From the NCBI GenBank assembly GCA_964583765.1, contig CAZOWW010000135.1, forward strand, positions 1-14,748: DNA of 14,748 nt, read 5' to 3'. A model generated the notes under the pieces. That model ran no database searches. It was not told the origin of the DNA and saw only the letters and a program-made list of their open reading frames with translations. A program made the position numbers and the translations under genes. Numbering within the stretch: position 1 is the stretch's first letter; the number at the start of each line of letters is the position of its first letter. Positions 7,082 through 14,013 of this stretch are shown here, one piece after another. The stretch comes from CAZOWW01 sp964583765 (GTDB lineage: Bacteria; Actinomycetota; Actinomycetes; Actinomycetales; Kineosporiaceae).

Positions 7082-7372
7082 ATGCGTCACTACGAACTGA
7101 TGGTCATCCTTGATCCCGAGGTTGAGGAGCGCGCCGTCGCCCCGTCCCTGGACAAGTTCCTCACGGTCGTCCGCAAGGGCGGCGGCAGCGTGGAGAACGT
7201 GGATATCTGGGGTCGCCGCCGGCTCGCTTACGAGATCAAGAAGAAGTCCGAGGGGATCTACGCCGTCGTCAACATGACGGCCGACCCTGATCTCGCCAAG
7301 GAACTCGACCGGCAGCTCAACCTGAGCGAGTCCATCCTGCGGACCAAGCTGATCCGCCCGGACGCCCGCTGA
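7082..7372 (+). CDS. rpsF: 30S ribosomal protein S6
   Basis: 96 residues, usual length. It starts MRHYELMVILDPEVEE and contains WGRRRLAYEIKKKSEGIYAV and the end LNLSESILRTKLIRPDAR, all typical S6. It binds the 30S platform as a heterodimer with S18, whose gene lies two genes downstream. The ATG at 7082 has AGGAGG eleven bases upstream; longer upstream readings lack a conserved N-terminus. It is the first gene of rpsF-ssb-rpsR-rplI. Confidence 0.98.
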   Translation: MRHYELMVILDPEVEERAVAPSLDKFLTVVRKGGGSVENVDIWGRRRLAYEIKKKSEGIYAVVNMTADPDLAKELDRQLNLSESILRTKLIRPDAR

Positions 7373-7429
7373 GGTTCGTGCGGTCGAACCGGTCGACCCC
7401 CGTCCGGGAGCCGGAAGGCGTTCGCGCCG

Positions 7430-7517
7430 ACCGGATCCCGACAACCGGACCCGCGTCCCGGGGCAGTGCCCTCGGGTGCCGGCTCCGCACCGTCAGCACC
7501 GGATCCCGACAACCGGA
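7430..7517 (+). repeat. Perfect 20-bp direct repeat in the rpsF-ssb spacer
   Basis: Two identical 20-bp copies containing CCGGATCCCGACAACCGG lie at 7430-7449 and 7498-7517, 68 bp apart start to start. The second copy contains the GGAG ribosome-binding site of ssb. The same 153-bp spacer also has a 6-bp-stem hairpin directly after the rpsF stop (GGTTCG/CGAACC, 7373-7390). The function is unknown; it may be a partial duplication of the ssb translation-initiation region. Confidence 0.9.
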
Positions 7518-7525
7518 GACCCCCC

Positions 7526-8059
7526 ATGGCCGGTGACACCACCATCACCTTGATCGGCAACCTGACGAACGATCCCGAACTCCGTTTCACGCCCTCGGGT
7601 GCGGCGGTGGCCAACTTCACGGTCGCCTCCACCCCCCGCTCGTTCGACCGCCAGTCGAACGAGTGGAAGGACGGCGAGACCCTGTTCATGCGGTGCTCGG
7701 TGTGGCGGGAGGCGGCGGAGAACGTCGCCGAGTCGCTGCAGCGAGGCTCCCGCGTCCTGGTCACCGGACGGCTGAAGAGCCGCTCCTGGGAGACCAAGGA
7801 GGGCGAGAAGCGCACCGTGATCGAGCTTGATGTCGACGAGGTCGGCCCGTCGCTGCGCTACGCGACCGCCAAGGTCAACAAGACCCAGCGCGGTGGTGGC
7901 GGCGGCGGGGGATACGGCGGCGGTGGCGGCGGGGGGTACGGCGGTGCCGGTAGCAGTGGTGGCGGCGGGTTCAGCGGCGGGGCTCCTGCCGATGACCCGT
8001 GGGCCACTGCGCCTGCGGCCGGGTCGTTCGCCGGTTCGACCGAGGAACCACCCTTCTGA
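7526..8059 (+). CDS. ssb: Single-stranded DNA-binding protein
   Basis: 177 residues. The OB fold occupies about residues 1-115 (start MAGDTTITLIGNLTNDPELRF; later LFMRCSVWREAAENVAESL and SRVLVTGRLKSRSW). A glycine-rich linker of about 30 residues follows, and the C-terminal tip EEPPF is the actinobacterial version of the acidic protein-docking tail. It coats single-stranded DNA as a tetramer and recruits replication and repair proteins. ATG 7526 is chosen because GGAG lies eight bases upstream and family N-termini match from here; an in-frame start 60 bases earlier adds an unmatched tail. The gene sits between rpsF and rpsR as in most bacteria. Confidence 0.97.
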   Translation: MAGDTTITLIGNLTNDPELRFTPSGAAVANFTVASTPRSFDRQSNEWKDGETLFMRCSVWREAAENVAESLQRGSRVLVTGRLKSRSWETKEGEKRTVIELDVDEVGPSLRYATAKVNKTQRGGGGGGGYGGGGGGGYGGAGSSGGGGFSGGAPADDPWATAPAAGSFAGSTEEPPF

Positions 8060-8166
8060 TCCGTCGGGTGGGTGCCCCCGCCGGGGACACCTCGCCCCGC
8101 CGGACGAGACAGTCTGAGACGACCATCCCGGGTCCGTGCCCGGGCTCCTGAAGGAGGAGCACCACG

Positions 8167-8403
8167 ATGGCGAAACCGCCCGTGCGCAAGCCAAAGAAGA
8201 AGCAGAACCCCCTCAAGACCGCCGGTGTCGAGAAGGTCGACTACAAGGACACCGCGCTCCTGCGCAAGTTCATCTCGGACCGGGGCAAGATCCGCGCTCG
8301 CCGGGTGACCGGGGTCAGCGTGCAGCAGCAGCGGGAGATCGCCCGCGCCGTCAAGAACGCCCGCGAGATGGCGCTGCTGCCGTACTCGAGCTCGGCCCGC
8401 TGA
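8167..8403 (+). CDS. rpsR: 30S ribosomal protein S18, cysteine-free form
   Basis: 78 residues. It starts MAKPPVRKPKKKQNPLKTAG, followed by VDYKDTALLRKFISDRGKIR and an end NAREMALLPYSSSAR typical of S18. The zinc-binding cysteines of the usual form (the CxxC before DYKD and the Cys/His of NCxQHQ) are absent: the sequence reads QNPLKTAG and VSVQQQ. This is the zinc-independent C-minus type, here in the main operon rather than as a Zur-controlled second copy. The ATG follows AAGGAGGAGC. It partners S6 on the 30S platform. Confidence 0.97.
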   Translation: MAKPPVRKPKKKQNPLKTAGVEKVDYKDTALLRKFISDRGKIRARRVTGVSVQQQREIARAVKNAREMALLPYSSSAR

Positions 8404-8416
8404 GAGAGGAACGACG

Positions 8417-8863
8417 ATGAAGCTCATCCTCACGCAGGAGGTGTCCGGTCTCGGTACTCCCGGGGACGTCGTCGAGGTCAAGGACGGCTACGGACGCAAC
8501 TTCCTCCTCCCCCGCGGCCTGGCCACTCCGTGGACCCGGGGCGGCGAGAAGCAGGTCTCGGCCATCCGCAAGGCCCGTTCGGTGCGCGAGATCAAGACCG
8601 TCGAGGAGGCCCAGCGTGTGAAGTCGCAGCTGGAGGCCCGCGTCGTGACCCTGACCGCGCGCGCCGGTGCCACCGGCAGGCTCTTCGGTGCGATCACCCC
8701 GGCGGACATCGCCGCGGCCGTCTCCTCGGCCGGTGGCCCCTCGGTGGACAAGCGCCGGGTGGAGCTGGGCGGCCCGATCAAGGCCGTCGGCGAGCACACC
8801 GTCAAGGTCCGTCTGCACACGGACCTGCTGGCCACCGTGAAGGTGAAGGTCGTCGCCGGCTGA
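8417..8863 (+). CDS. rplI: 50S ribosomal protein L9
   Basis: 148 residues, the standard length. The N-terminal 23S-rRNA-binding domain reads MKLILTQEVSGLGTPGDVVE then VKDGYGRNFLLPRGLATP. The connecting helix (about 42-75) is charged, and the C-terminal domain includes GRLFGAITPADIAAAV. The ribosome-binding site GAGAGGA overlaps the rpsR stop region; the gap is 13 bases, so the two are co-transcribed and perhaps coupled. It is the last gene of the operon, closed by a strong hairpin. Confidence 0.98.
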   Translation: MKLILTQEVSGLGTPGDVVEVKDGYGRNFLLPRGLATPWTRGGEKQVSAIRKARSVREIKTVEEAQRVKSQLEARVVTLTARAGATGRLFGAITPADIAAAVSSAGGPSVDKRRVELGGPIKAVGEHTVKVRLHTDLLATVKVKVVAG

Positions 8864-8886
8864 TCCGGCGCGACGACAGCCACTGT

Positions 8887-8920
8887 GGGGGTGGCGACCA
8901 GGGAACCGGTCGCCACCCCC
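8887..8920 (+). terminator. Strong hairpin terminator of the rpsF-ssb-rpsR-rplI operon
   Basis: GGGGGTGGCGACC and GGTCGCCACCCCC form a perfect 13-bp stem with an 8-base loop, starting 24 bases after the rplI stop. No T tract follows, which is usual in high-GC genomes. Confidence 0.85.
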
Positions 8921-9080
8921 CCAGCGGTTCCCGGCGCCCTCGGTTCCCCGATGGACCTGCCCCCGCGGCTCCGCTTCCCTTCCGGCGGCCTGGGCGTGCC
9001 CGCGGCCGCCCCACCGGCGTCCTCGCCCGGACCGCCCTGTCCCCACCCCGGGGATCCGGAAGAAGTTTCTCCACTTTCTG

Positions 9081-9217
9081 CTGTCCACAAGGGGTGGATG
9101 CCGTGCGGGCCGGTCACCGGCCTGTGCACCCCGGTCCCGGGCGTGTCGTCCCCACGGTTGTCCACAGGTTGTGGGGACGGATGGGCGGGTTACCCACCGC
9201 TCATCCACAGGTTGTGG
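9081..9217 (+). promoter_or_regulatory. Cluster of DnaA-box-like sites upstream of dnaB
   Basis: TTGTCCACA (9158-9166) equals the high-GC actinobacterial DnaA box. CTGTCCACA (9081-9089) and TCATCCACA (9201-9209) each differ by one base from TTGTCCACA or TTATCCACA. The second and third sites continue into the same 14-mer, TCCACAGGTTGTGG, which contains the palindrome CCACA-GGT-TGTGG; the two copies are 43 bp apart, close to four helical turns. A weaker CACAA-TTGTG inverted repeat follows at 9228-9243. The cluster lies in the otherwise geneless 546-bp rplI-dnaB gap. dnaA and dnaN are not here, so this is more likely regulation or DnaA titration than oriC. Confidence 0.65.
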
Positions 9218-9238
9218 CGTACCGGTGCACAACCCCGC

Positions 9239-9268
9239 TTGTGGGGCGCCGGACGAGAGCCATAGCGT
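9239..9268 (+). promoter_or_regulatory. Weak candidate promoter for dnaB
   Basis: TTGTGG (9239-9244) and TAGCGT (9263-9268) with 18 bases between. The -10 fits TANNNT; the -35 is poor. It lies directly downstream of the DnaA-box-like cluster. The stretch 9269-9400 shows no further structure that I can support. Confidence 0.3.
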
Positions 9269-9409
9269 CGGGCCAGCCGCCTCCCCGCCTGTGCGCCACC
9301 CCCGGGGGTACTTCGTGGAGGCCCGGCGGACTGTCGGGGGCAGGCGGTAGAAACCTGGAGCGAGGGCAGACGTGGTCAGGTGCCACGGGGCCGGGCGGGA
9401 GGGCTAGGG

Positions 9410-11953
9410 GTGTCCGTCATTGACCTCCAGGTGACCGGAGGGCCCTCGACGTCGGAACTGACGCGCACTCCGCCCCAGGACCTCGCCGCCGAGCAGAGCG
9501 TGCTGGGCGGCATGATGCTCTCCAAGGACGCGATCCCCGACGTCATCGAGCTGCTGCGCGGCAACGACTTCTACCGGCCGGCACATGAGCTCATCTACGA
9601 GGCGGTACTCGACCTGTACGGCCGGGGGGAACCGGCCGACGCGGTGACCGTGGCGGCCGAGCTCACCAAGCGGGGCGAGCTCGCGCGGGTGGGAGGCCCC
9701 GCCTACCTGCACACCCTGATCGCCGCGGTTCCCACGGCCGCGAACGCCGGGTACTACGCCCGTATCGTGCGGGAGCGGGCGGTGCTCCGTCGCCTGGTCG
9801 AGGCCGGCACCCGGATCGTGCAGCTCGGCTACGCCACCGACGGCGGGGACGTCGAGGAGATCGTGAACGCGGCGCAGGCCGAGGTGTACGCGGTCACCGA
9901 GCGGCGGACGAGCGAGGACTACCTCCCGCTCTCGGAGATCATGGAAGGCGCGATCGACGAGATCGAGGCGTCCAGCCACCGCGGCGACGGACTGATCGGG
10001 GTGCCCACCGGGTTCGCCGACCTGGATCGGCTGACGAACGGGCTGCACGCGGGCCAGATGATCGTCATCGCGGCCCGACCCGCGGTCGGCAAGTCCACGG
10101 TCGGGTTGGACATCGCCCGCAGCGCGTCCATCCACAACGGCATGCCCGCGGTCATCTTCAGCCTGGAGATGAGCCGCAACGAGATCACCATGCGACTGCT
10201 CTCGGCCGAGGCCCGGATCCCGCTGCAGAACATGCGCAAGGGCACGATGCGCGAGGAGGACTGGACCCGTCTCGCCCGCACCATGGGGGAGATCAACGAG
10301 GCACCCCTCTTCGTCGACGACAGCCCGAACATGTCGCTCATGGAGATCCGCGCCAAGTGCCGCCGGCTGAAGCAGCGGCACGATCTCAAGCTCGTCATCG
10401 TGGACTATCTGCAGCTGATGAGCTCGGGCAAGCGGGTGGAAAGCCGCCAGCAGGAGGTGAGCGAGTTCTCCCGGGCGCTGAAGCTGCTCGCCAAGGAACT
10501 CGAGGTCCCGGTGATCGCGATCAGCCAGCTCAACCGTGGCCCGGAACAGCGCACCGACAAGAAGCCGCAGATGTCCGACCTGCGGGAGTCCGGCTGCCTG
10601 ACCGCCGAGACCCGGGTGTTGCGGGCCGACACCGGCGCCGAGGTGAGCCTGGGGGAGCTGTTCACCTCCGGGGCCCGGGACGTGCCGGTCTGGTCCCTGG
10701 ACGATCGTCTCCGGTACCGCCCCGCCCACCTGACGCATGTGTTCCGGACCGGCTGCCGACCGGTCCTGCGGATGCGGCTGGCCTCGGGCCGGACGGTGCG
10801 CGCCACCGCGAACCACCCCTTCCTCGGTTCCGCCGGCTGGATCGCGCTGGGCGATCTGCACGTCGGTGACCGGATCGCCGTGTCCCGGCACGTCCCCGCG
10901 CCGGCAGCCCGCGTGCACTGGACCGACGAGGAACTGCACCGGGTCGCCGCCCGGCTCGCCGGCACCGACGGCGCAGGGCTGCGCGGGGTCGGGCCGACAG
11001 CTTCGACGGCTCCGGGCGCGGTCCCGGGCACGATCGGGGAAGCCGGCTCGGCAGGCATCCCGGCCGAGGTCTGTGCCCTCGGCAAGCCCCAGCTCAGGCT
11101 CTTCCTGCGGGCGGTCTGCGCTGCCGCCGGAGCGCACGTGGTGGAGGACCGTACCGAGGCCCCGGCCCTGTCCGGCCTGGTGCGTCTCCCGCTGCCCCGC
11201 CGATCGCAGGCCGATCTCGTCGCCCGGCTGCTCCTGCGGTTCGGCATTCTCGGCACGGTGCGGTCCGGTGCCCGCGGGGTGACCGTGGAACTGTCGGACC
11301 GGGACGACCTGCGCCGTTTCCTCCAGGAGATCGGCCTCACCGGGGCGGCGCGTCCCGCAGCGGACCGGTTGCTCGCGCATGTGCGGGCGCAGGGGGCCCC
11401 GGCCGCAGACCCCCGACCGCACCCGGACCTCCACCCGTACCCAGGGGACGCGGGTTCGCGCCTGCCGGCTCCGGGTTCGCGCGGGGAGGACGCGGGTTCG
11501 CGCCCGTGGGAGCGCTGTTCGCGCCCCGGTGACCCCGGTTCACCCCTCTGGGACGAGGTGGGTCAGCTGATCGGCCCCGCCCGGAGCTGCGCCGGCCAGC
11601 CCCTGGGTGCGGTCTCCGCCCTCCTCGCCGGGGCAGAGCTGCGCGTGCACGCGGTGAACGACGTGCTGTGGGACGAGGTGGTCTCCCTCGAGTCGGACGG
11701 TGTGGAGGACGTCTTCGACGCGACGGTGCTCGGCACGCACAACTTCGTGGCCGGGGGGATCGTCGTGCACAACTCCATCGAGCAGGACGCCGACATGGTG
11801 ATCCTTCTTCATCGCGAGGACATGTACGAGAAGGAGAGCCCCCGGGCGGGGGAGGCCGACTTCATCGTGGCCAAGCACCGCAACGGCCCCACCGACACGA
11901 TCACGGTGGCCTTCCAGGGGCACTACTCCCGCTTCGTGGACATGGCGACGTAG
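9410..11953 (+). CDS. dnaB: Replicative DNA helicase DnaB, containing an intein
   Basis: The hexameric 5'-3' helicase that unwinds DNA at the replication fork. The precursor has 847 residues; removing the 393-residue intein leaves 454, the usual DnaB size. The N-terminal domain starts near PPQDLAAEQSVLGGMMLS. The RecA-like domain has Walker A ARPAVGKS (222-229, Lys228) and Walker B LVIVDYLQLM (Asp332). After the intein come SIEQDADMVILLHRE and FQGHYSRF, with the region of the arginine finger. GTG 9410 is preferred: GGGAGGG lies seven bases upstream, whereas the in-frame GTG at 9380 has no such site. Splicing must occur for function, as the intein splits the essential DLRESG/SIEQDAD motif. Its 3' end overlaps the convergent hydrolase gene by 31 bp. 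Confidence 0.97.
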   Translation: MSVIDLQVTGGPSTSELTRTPPQDLAAEQSVLGGMMLSKDAIPDVIELLRGNDFYRPAHELIYEAVLDLYGRGEPADAVTVAAELTKRGELARVGGPAYLHTLIAAVPTAANAGYYARIVRERAVLRRLVEAGTRIVQLGYATDGGDVEEIVNAAQAEVYAVTERRTSEDYLPLSEIMEGAIDEIEASSHRGDGLIGVPTGFADLDRLTNGLHAGQMIVIAARPAVGKSTVGLDIARSASIHNGMPAVIFSLEMSRNEITMRLLSAEARIPLQNMRKGTMREEDWTRLARTMGEINEAPLFVDDSPNMSLMEIRAKCRRLKQRHDLKLVIVDYLQLMSSGKRVESRQQEVSEFSRALKLLAKELEVPVIAISQLNRGPEQRTDKKPQMSDLRESGCLTAETRVLRADTGAEVSLGELFTSGARDVPVWSLDDRLRYRPAHLTHVFRTGCRPVLRMRLASGRTVRATANHPFLGSAGWIALGDLHVGDRIAVSRHVPAPAARVHWTDEELHRVAARLAGTDGAGLRGVGPTASTAPGAVPGTIGEAGSAGIPAEVCALGKPQLRLFLRAVCAAAGAHVVEDRTEAPALSGLVRLPLPRRSQADLVARLLLRFGILGTVRSGARGVTVELSDRDDLRRFLQEIGLTGAARPAADRLLAHVRAQGAPAADPRPHPDLHPYPGDAGSRLPAPGSRGEDAGSRPWERCSRPGDPGSPLWDEVGQLIGPARSCAGQPLGAVSALLAGAELRVHAVNDVLWDEVVSLESDGVEDVFDATVLGTHNFVAGGIVVHNSIEQDADMVILLHREDMYEKESPRAGEADFIVAKHRNGPTDTITVAFQGHYSRFVDMAT
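10595..11773 (+). mobile_element. Intein at the DnaB-b site with decayed LAGLIDADG endonuclease
   Basis: 393 residues between DLRESG and SIEQD, the insertion site known from Synechocystis and Mycobacterium DnaB inteins. Splicing residues are all present: Cys1 (CLTAETRV), TANH at intein positions 71-74, DATVLGTHNFVAGG, and the end VVHN followed by extein Ser. The middle retains endonuclease traces: IPAEVCALGKPQLRLFLRAV, then LVARLLLRFGILGTVRS and DDLRRFLQEIGLTG. The second catalytic motif, normally LRxxxDADG, reads LRAVCAAAG (171-179), so both acidic residues are lost. The first motif is reduced to something like RLAGTDG, and only about 40 residues separate the two instead of about 100. It is expected to splice but not to home. 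A 21-bp tandem repeat lies in its linker. Confidence 0.93.
11452..11556 (+). repeat. 21-bp tandem repeat (seven-residue units) inside the intein
   Basis: Five units with an exact 21-bp period start at 11452, 11473, 11494, 11515 and 11536. The core is GGGTTCGCGC in units 1-3 and decays in units 4 and 5. In frame it encodes heptapeptides such as DAGSRLP, APGSRGE, DAGSRPW, ERCSRPG and DPGSPLW. It lies between the endonuclease remnant and the C-terminal splicing motifs, in what should be a flexible loop. Confidence 0.9.
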
Positions 11954-13992
11954 CTCCCCACCACGTCGAACGCCGGTGCATCCGGCACCCCGCGGGGTCC
12001 GCTGCCGTCTCCGCTGCGGCGAGGCACCTGGTCACGAGGTCCCCGGCCGCTGCGGCGAGGTGCCGGCGTCAGGGCCCCGAGGCCACCGCGTGTCCCGGCG
12101 GCCTCGGGGTACCCCGCAGAGATGCCCTGTCGCGCAGAGGCCAGGAAGGCGTGCAGGGCGAGCAGGAGGGCGGGTGCGAGCGGGTCCTGCTGCGCGGGCT
12201 GCGGGCGCCGCACGTCGTGCAGGAGGTGATCGACGTGGGGCAGCACCACCCGGCCCGGGCCGGCGATCCGGGCGCGCCCCAGGGCCGCGGTCAGGGCGTC
12301 GGTGGCCGAGCAGGGGACCTGGGTGTCCTCGGTGCCACAGGTCAGCAGCACCCGGGTGCCGGGCCGGAGCCGCCCGACCAGCGACGCAGGACGGACCGCG
12401 TCGTCGCTGAGCACGAACCGCTGGTTCACCCCGGTCAGGATCCGGAACAGGTCGGCGAAGGCCGGGGGCAGGAACGTCGTGTCCGGTGACCTTCCCGCCC
12501 GGACGGCGGTGATCGCGCCGTCCACGGCGTGATCGATCTCGACCCGCTGCTCCGGGGTGAGCTGCCCGGCGAGGAATGCCTGCGTGACCTGGTCGTGCAG
12601 TTGCCGTGCGATCAGATCGAGCAGGCGCAGTGCCTGGGGCTCCAGCAGGGCCACCGCCGCCGGGCGGGGCGCGGTGCTGCCGGCCAGGACGAGTGCGGTC
12701 AGGCCGCCCTCGCTGTGCCCGACGATCAGCAGCCGTCGTGGGTCGGCCTCGCGCTGCCGGGAGAGCAACGCATAGGCCGCTCGGGCCTGCCGGACGAAGG
12801 CGGGGTAGTCGATCGTCTCCGGGTGATCCTGATAGCGGCCGAGTCCCGTGCGGCCACTGCCGTACTTGTCGAACCGCAGGGTCAGCACGTCGTCCTGCCC
12901 GAGTGCGGTGGACAGCCGAGCCAGGGTGCCCGGCAGGAAGGACGGCGGTTCGTCACCGTTGCGGTCGGTGGGACCGCTGCCGGGCAGCAGCAGGGCCGCG
13001 GGGAGGCGCTCTCCTCGACGGTGGGCCGGCACGTGCACCGTGCCGTAGGTCGTCGTGCCGTCCACCACAAAGGTGATCTCACGGTCGGTGGCGGGGACGA
13101 CGGTCGCTCGGTCGGTGGCGGGGACGGCGGTCGCTCGGTCGGTGGCGGGGACGGCGGTCAGATGATCGGTGCCCGGCTGCGCCGAGGCGGTCCGGGGCAG
13201 GCCGAGGCACATCGCGGTCGTCAGGGCCACGATGCCGCCGAGCAGGAGCCAGGCCCTCGGATTGCCGAGATTGAGCGTCCAGCCGATGCCGAAGCGCTTG
13301 CCGACGAGAAGAGCCGGATCGTCCCGGTTCACGTAGACCAGACCGCCCTTCCAGAACCGGTCGTCATCCCGGTCCACGACGGCAGTGGCGCCGTCAACGG
13401 CGGCGCGGGGCAGCCGGGATCCTGCCTGGCCCGTCCGGAACGTGACCACGAGCAGGGCGAGGACGCCGACCGTCCCCGGCAGGGCGGGAAGGGCCGTCGC
13501 GACTCCCGCGAGCCGAGGGGGCAGGTGCGGGTACCGGATCACCCCGACGACGAAGGTGACCACACACACGGCGGCCGCCGGCACGGACCACGCCATCGGG
13601 AAGTGCTCGGGCTCGGTGCGCCAGGACGTGTCCGTGGTCACGGTCTGCCGGAGCCCCTCGTACCAGTGCTGCTCGGCCTTCACCTCCGCGATCCGCCGGC
13701 GGGCGAGCCAGAAGCACTCCAGGGAGCTCACCAGTTGCAGCGGGACGACGATCCCGGTCAGCCGGCCCGGTTGCGGGGCGAGCAGCACGGCCAGTGCGGC
13801 GGAGCAGATCGTGAGCACCGCGATGCGGCGGCGGTAGCGGCGGCGCTCCTGGCGGATCACCTCGTCCGTGACCCGGTGGTCCGGAATCCGGACCCCGAAC
13901 TGCACGGTCGGGCGGGTCAGGGCCGGCATGGTCCACAGGGACACACCGACGATCAGCACGGGCAGGCAGCTCGCCCGACCGTTCACGGTCAT
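11923..13992 (-). CDS. Membrane/DUF5808 protein fused to an extracytoplasmic alpha/beta hydrolase
   Basis: 689 residues. Six hydrophobic segments (about 9-25, 57-72, 79-96, 133-153, 161-185, 247-265); a DUF5808-like stretch at 213-246 (FWKGGLVYVNRDDPALLV, KRFGIGWTLNLGNP); a linker of 9-residue repeats (about 275-302); then an alpha/beta hydrolase (about 303-620) with nucleophile Ser427 in GHSEGG, Asp556 in CGTEDTQVP and His589 in VDHLLHD. Basic residues cluster in loops 26-56, 97-132 and 186-246, so the positive-inside rule puts the N-terminus and the hydrolase outside. The substrate is unknown; an ester or peptide bond is the general expectation. ATG 13992 has AGGGGGA upstream and lies 21 bp after the GntR gene, so the two form an operon. 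The C-terminal 65 or so residues are low-complexity and run into dnaB. Confidence 0.85.
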   Translation of the reverse strand: MTVNGRASCLPVLIVGVSLWTMPALTRPTVQFGVRIPDHRVTDEVIRQERRRYRRRIAVLTICSAALAVLLAPQPGRLTGIVVPLQLVSSLECFWLARRRIAEVKAEQHWYEGLRQTVTTDTSWRTEPEHFPMAWSVPAAAVCVVTFVVGVIRYPHLPPRLAGVATALPALPGTVGVLALLVVTFRTGQAGSRLPRAAVDGATAVVDRDDDRFWKGGLVYVNRDDPALLVGKRFGIGWTLNLGNPRAWLLLGGIVALTTAMCLGLPRTASAQPGTDHLTAVPATDRATAVPATDRATVVPATDREITFVVDGTTTYGTVHVPAHRRGERLPAALLLPGSGPTDRNGDEPPSFLPGTLARLSTALGQDDVLTLRFDKYGSGRTGLGRYQDHPETIDYPAFVRQARAAYALLSRQREADPRRLLIVGHSEGGLTALVLAGSTAPRPAAVALLEPQALRLLDLIARQLHDQVTQAFLAGQLTPEQRVEIDHAVDGAITAVRAGRSPDTTFLPPAFADLFRILTGVNQRFVLSDDAVRPASLVGRLRPGTRVLLTCGTEDTQVPCSATDALTAALGRARIAGPGRVVLPHVDHLLHDVRRPQPAQQDPLAPALLLALHAFLASARQGISAGYPEAAGTRGGLGALTPAPRRSGRGPRDQVPRRSGDGSGPRGVPDAPAFDVVGSYVAMSTKRE
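12011..12060. repeat. Short direct repeat in the hydrolase C-terminal tail
   Basis: CCGCTGCGGCGAGG occurs at 12011-12024 and 12047-12060, 36 bp apart, encoding PRRSG twice on the minus strand. It supports the view that the tail is a recent low-complexity extension rather than part of the enzyme fold. Confidence 0.8.
12075..12109. terminator. Hairpin downstream of dnaB, inside the hydrolase tail
   Basis: CCCCGAGGCC and GGCCTCGGGG form a perfect 10-bp stem with a 15-base loop, about 120 bases past the dnaB stop. It could stop transcription arriving from dnaB and also from the hydrolase gene. It lies within the hydrolase reading frame near where the enzyme fold should already have ended. Confidence 0.5.
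13082..13176 (-). repeat. 27-bp tandem repeat encoding the hydrolase linker
   Basis: Three 27-bp units (13082, 13109, 13136) that are almost identical, with a partial fourth to about 13176. In frame they encode TDRATVVPA, TDRATAVPA and TDHLTAVPA. The repeats sit exactly between the last membrane segment and the hydrolase domain, where a flexible Thr/Pro/Ala tether is expected. Confidence 0.93.
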
Positions 13993-14013
13993 GACTGGTT
14001 CCCCCTGCGGTGC

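Noticed and set aside
7466..7525. Longer N-terminus of SSB
   Set aside because: The extension matches no SSB family sequence and spans the direct repeat; ATG 7526 has its own GGAG site.
9081..9243. Chromosomal replication origin
   Set aside because: There are too few DnaA-box-like sites, no dnaA or dnaN beside it, and no AT-rich unwinding stretch. A regulatory or titration cluster is more likely.
9380..9409. Upstream GTG start for dnaB
   Set aside because: No ribosome-binding site, and the extra ten residues do not resemble DnaB N-termini; GTG 9410 has GGGAGGG seven bases upstream.
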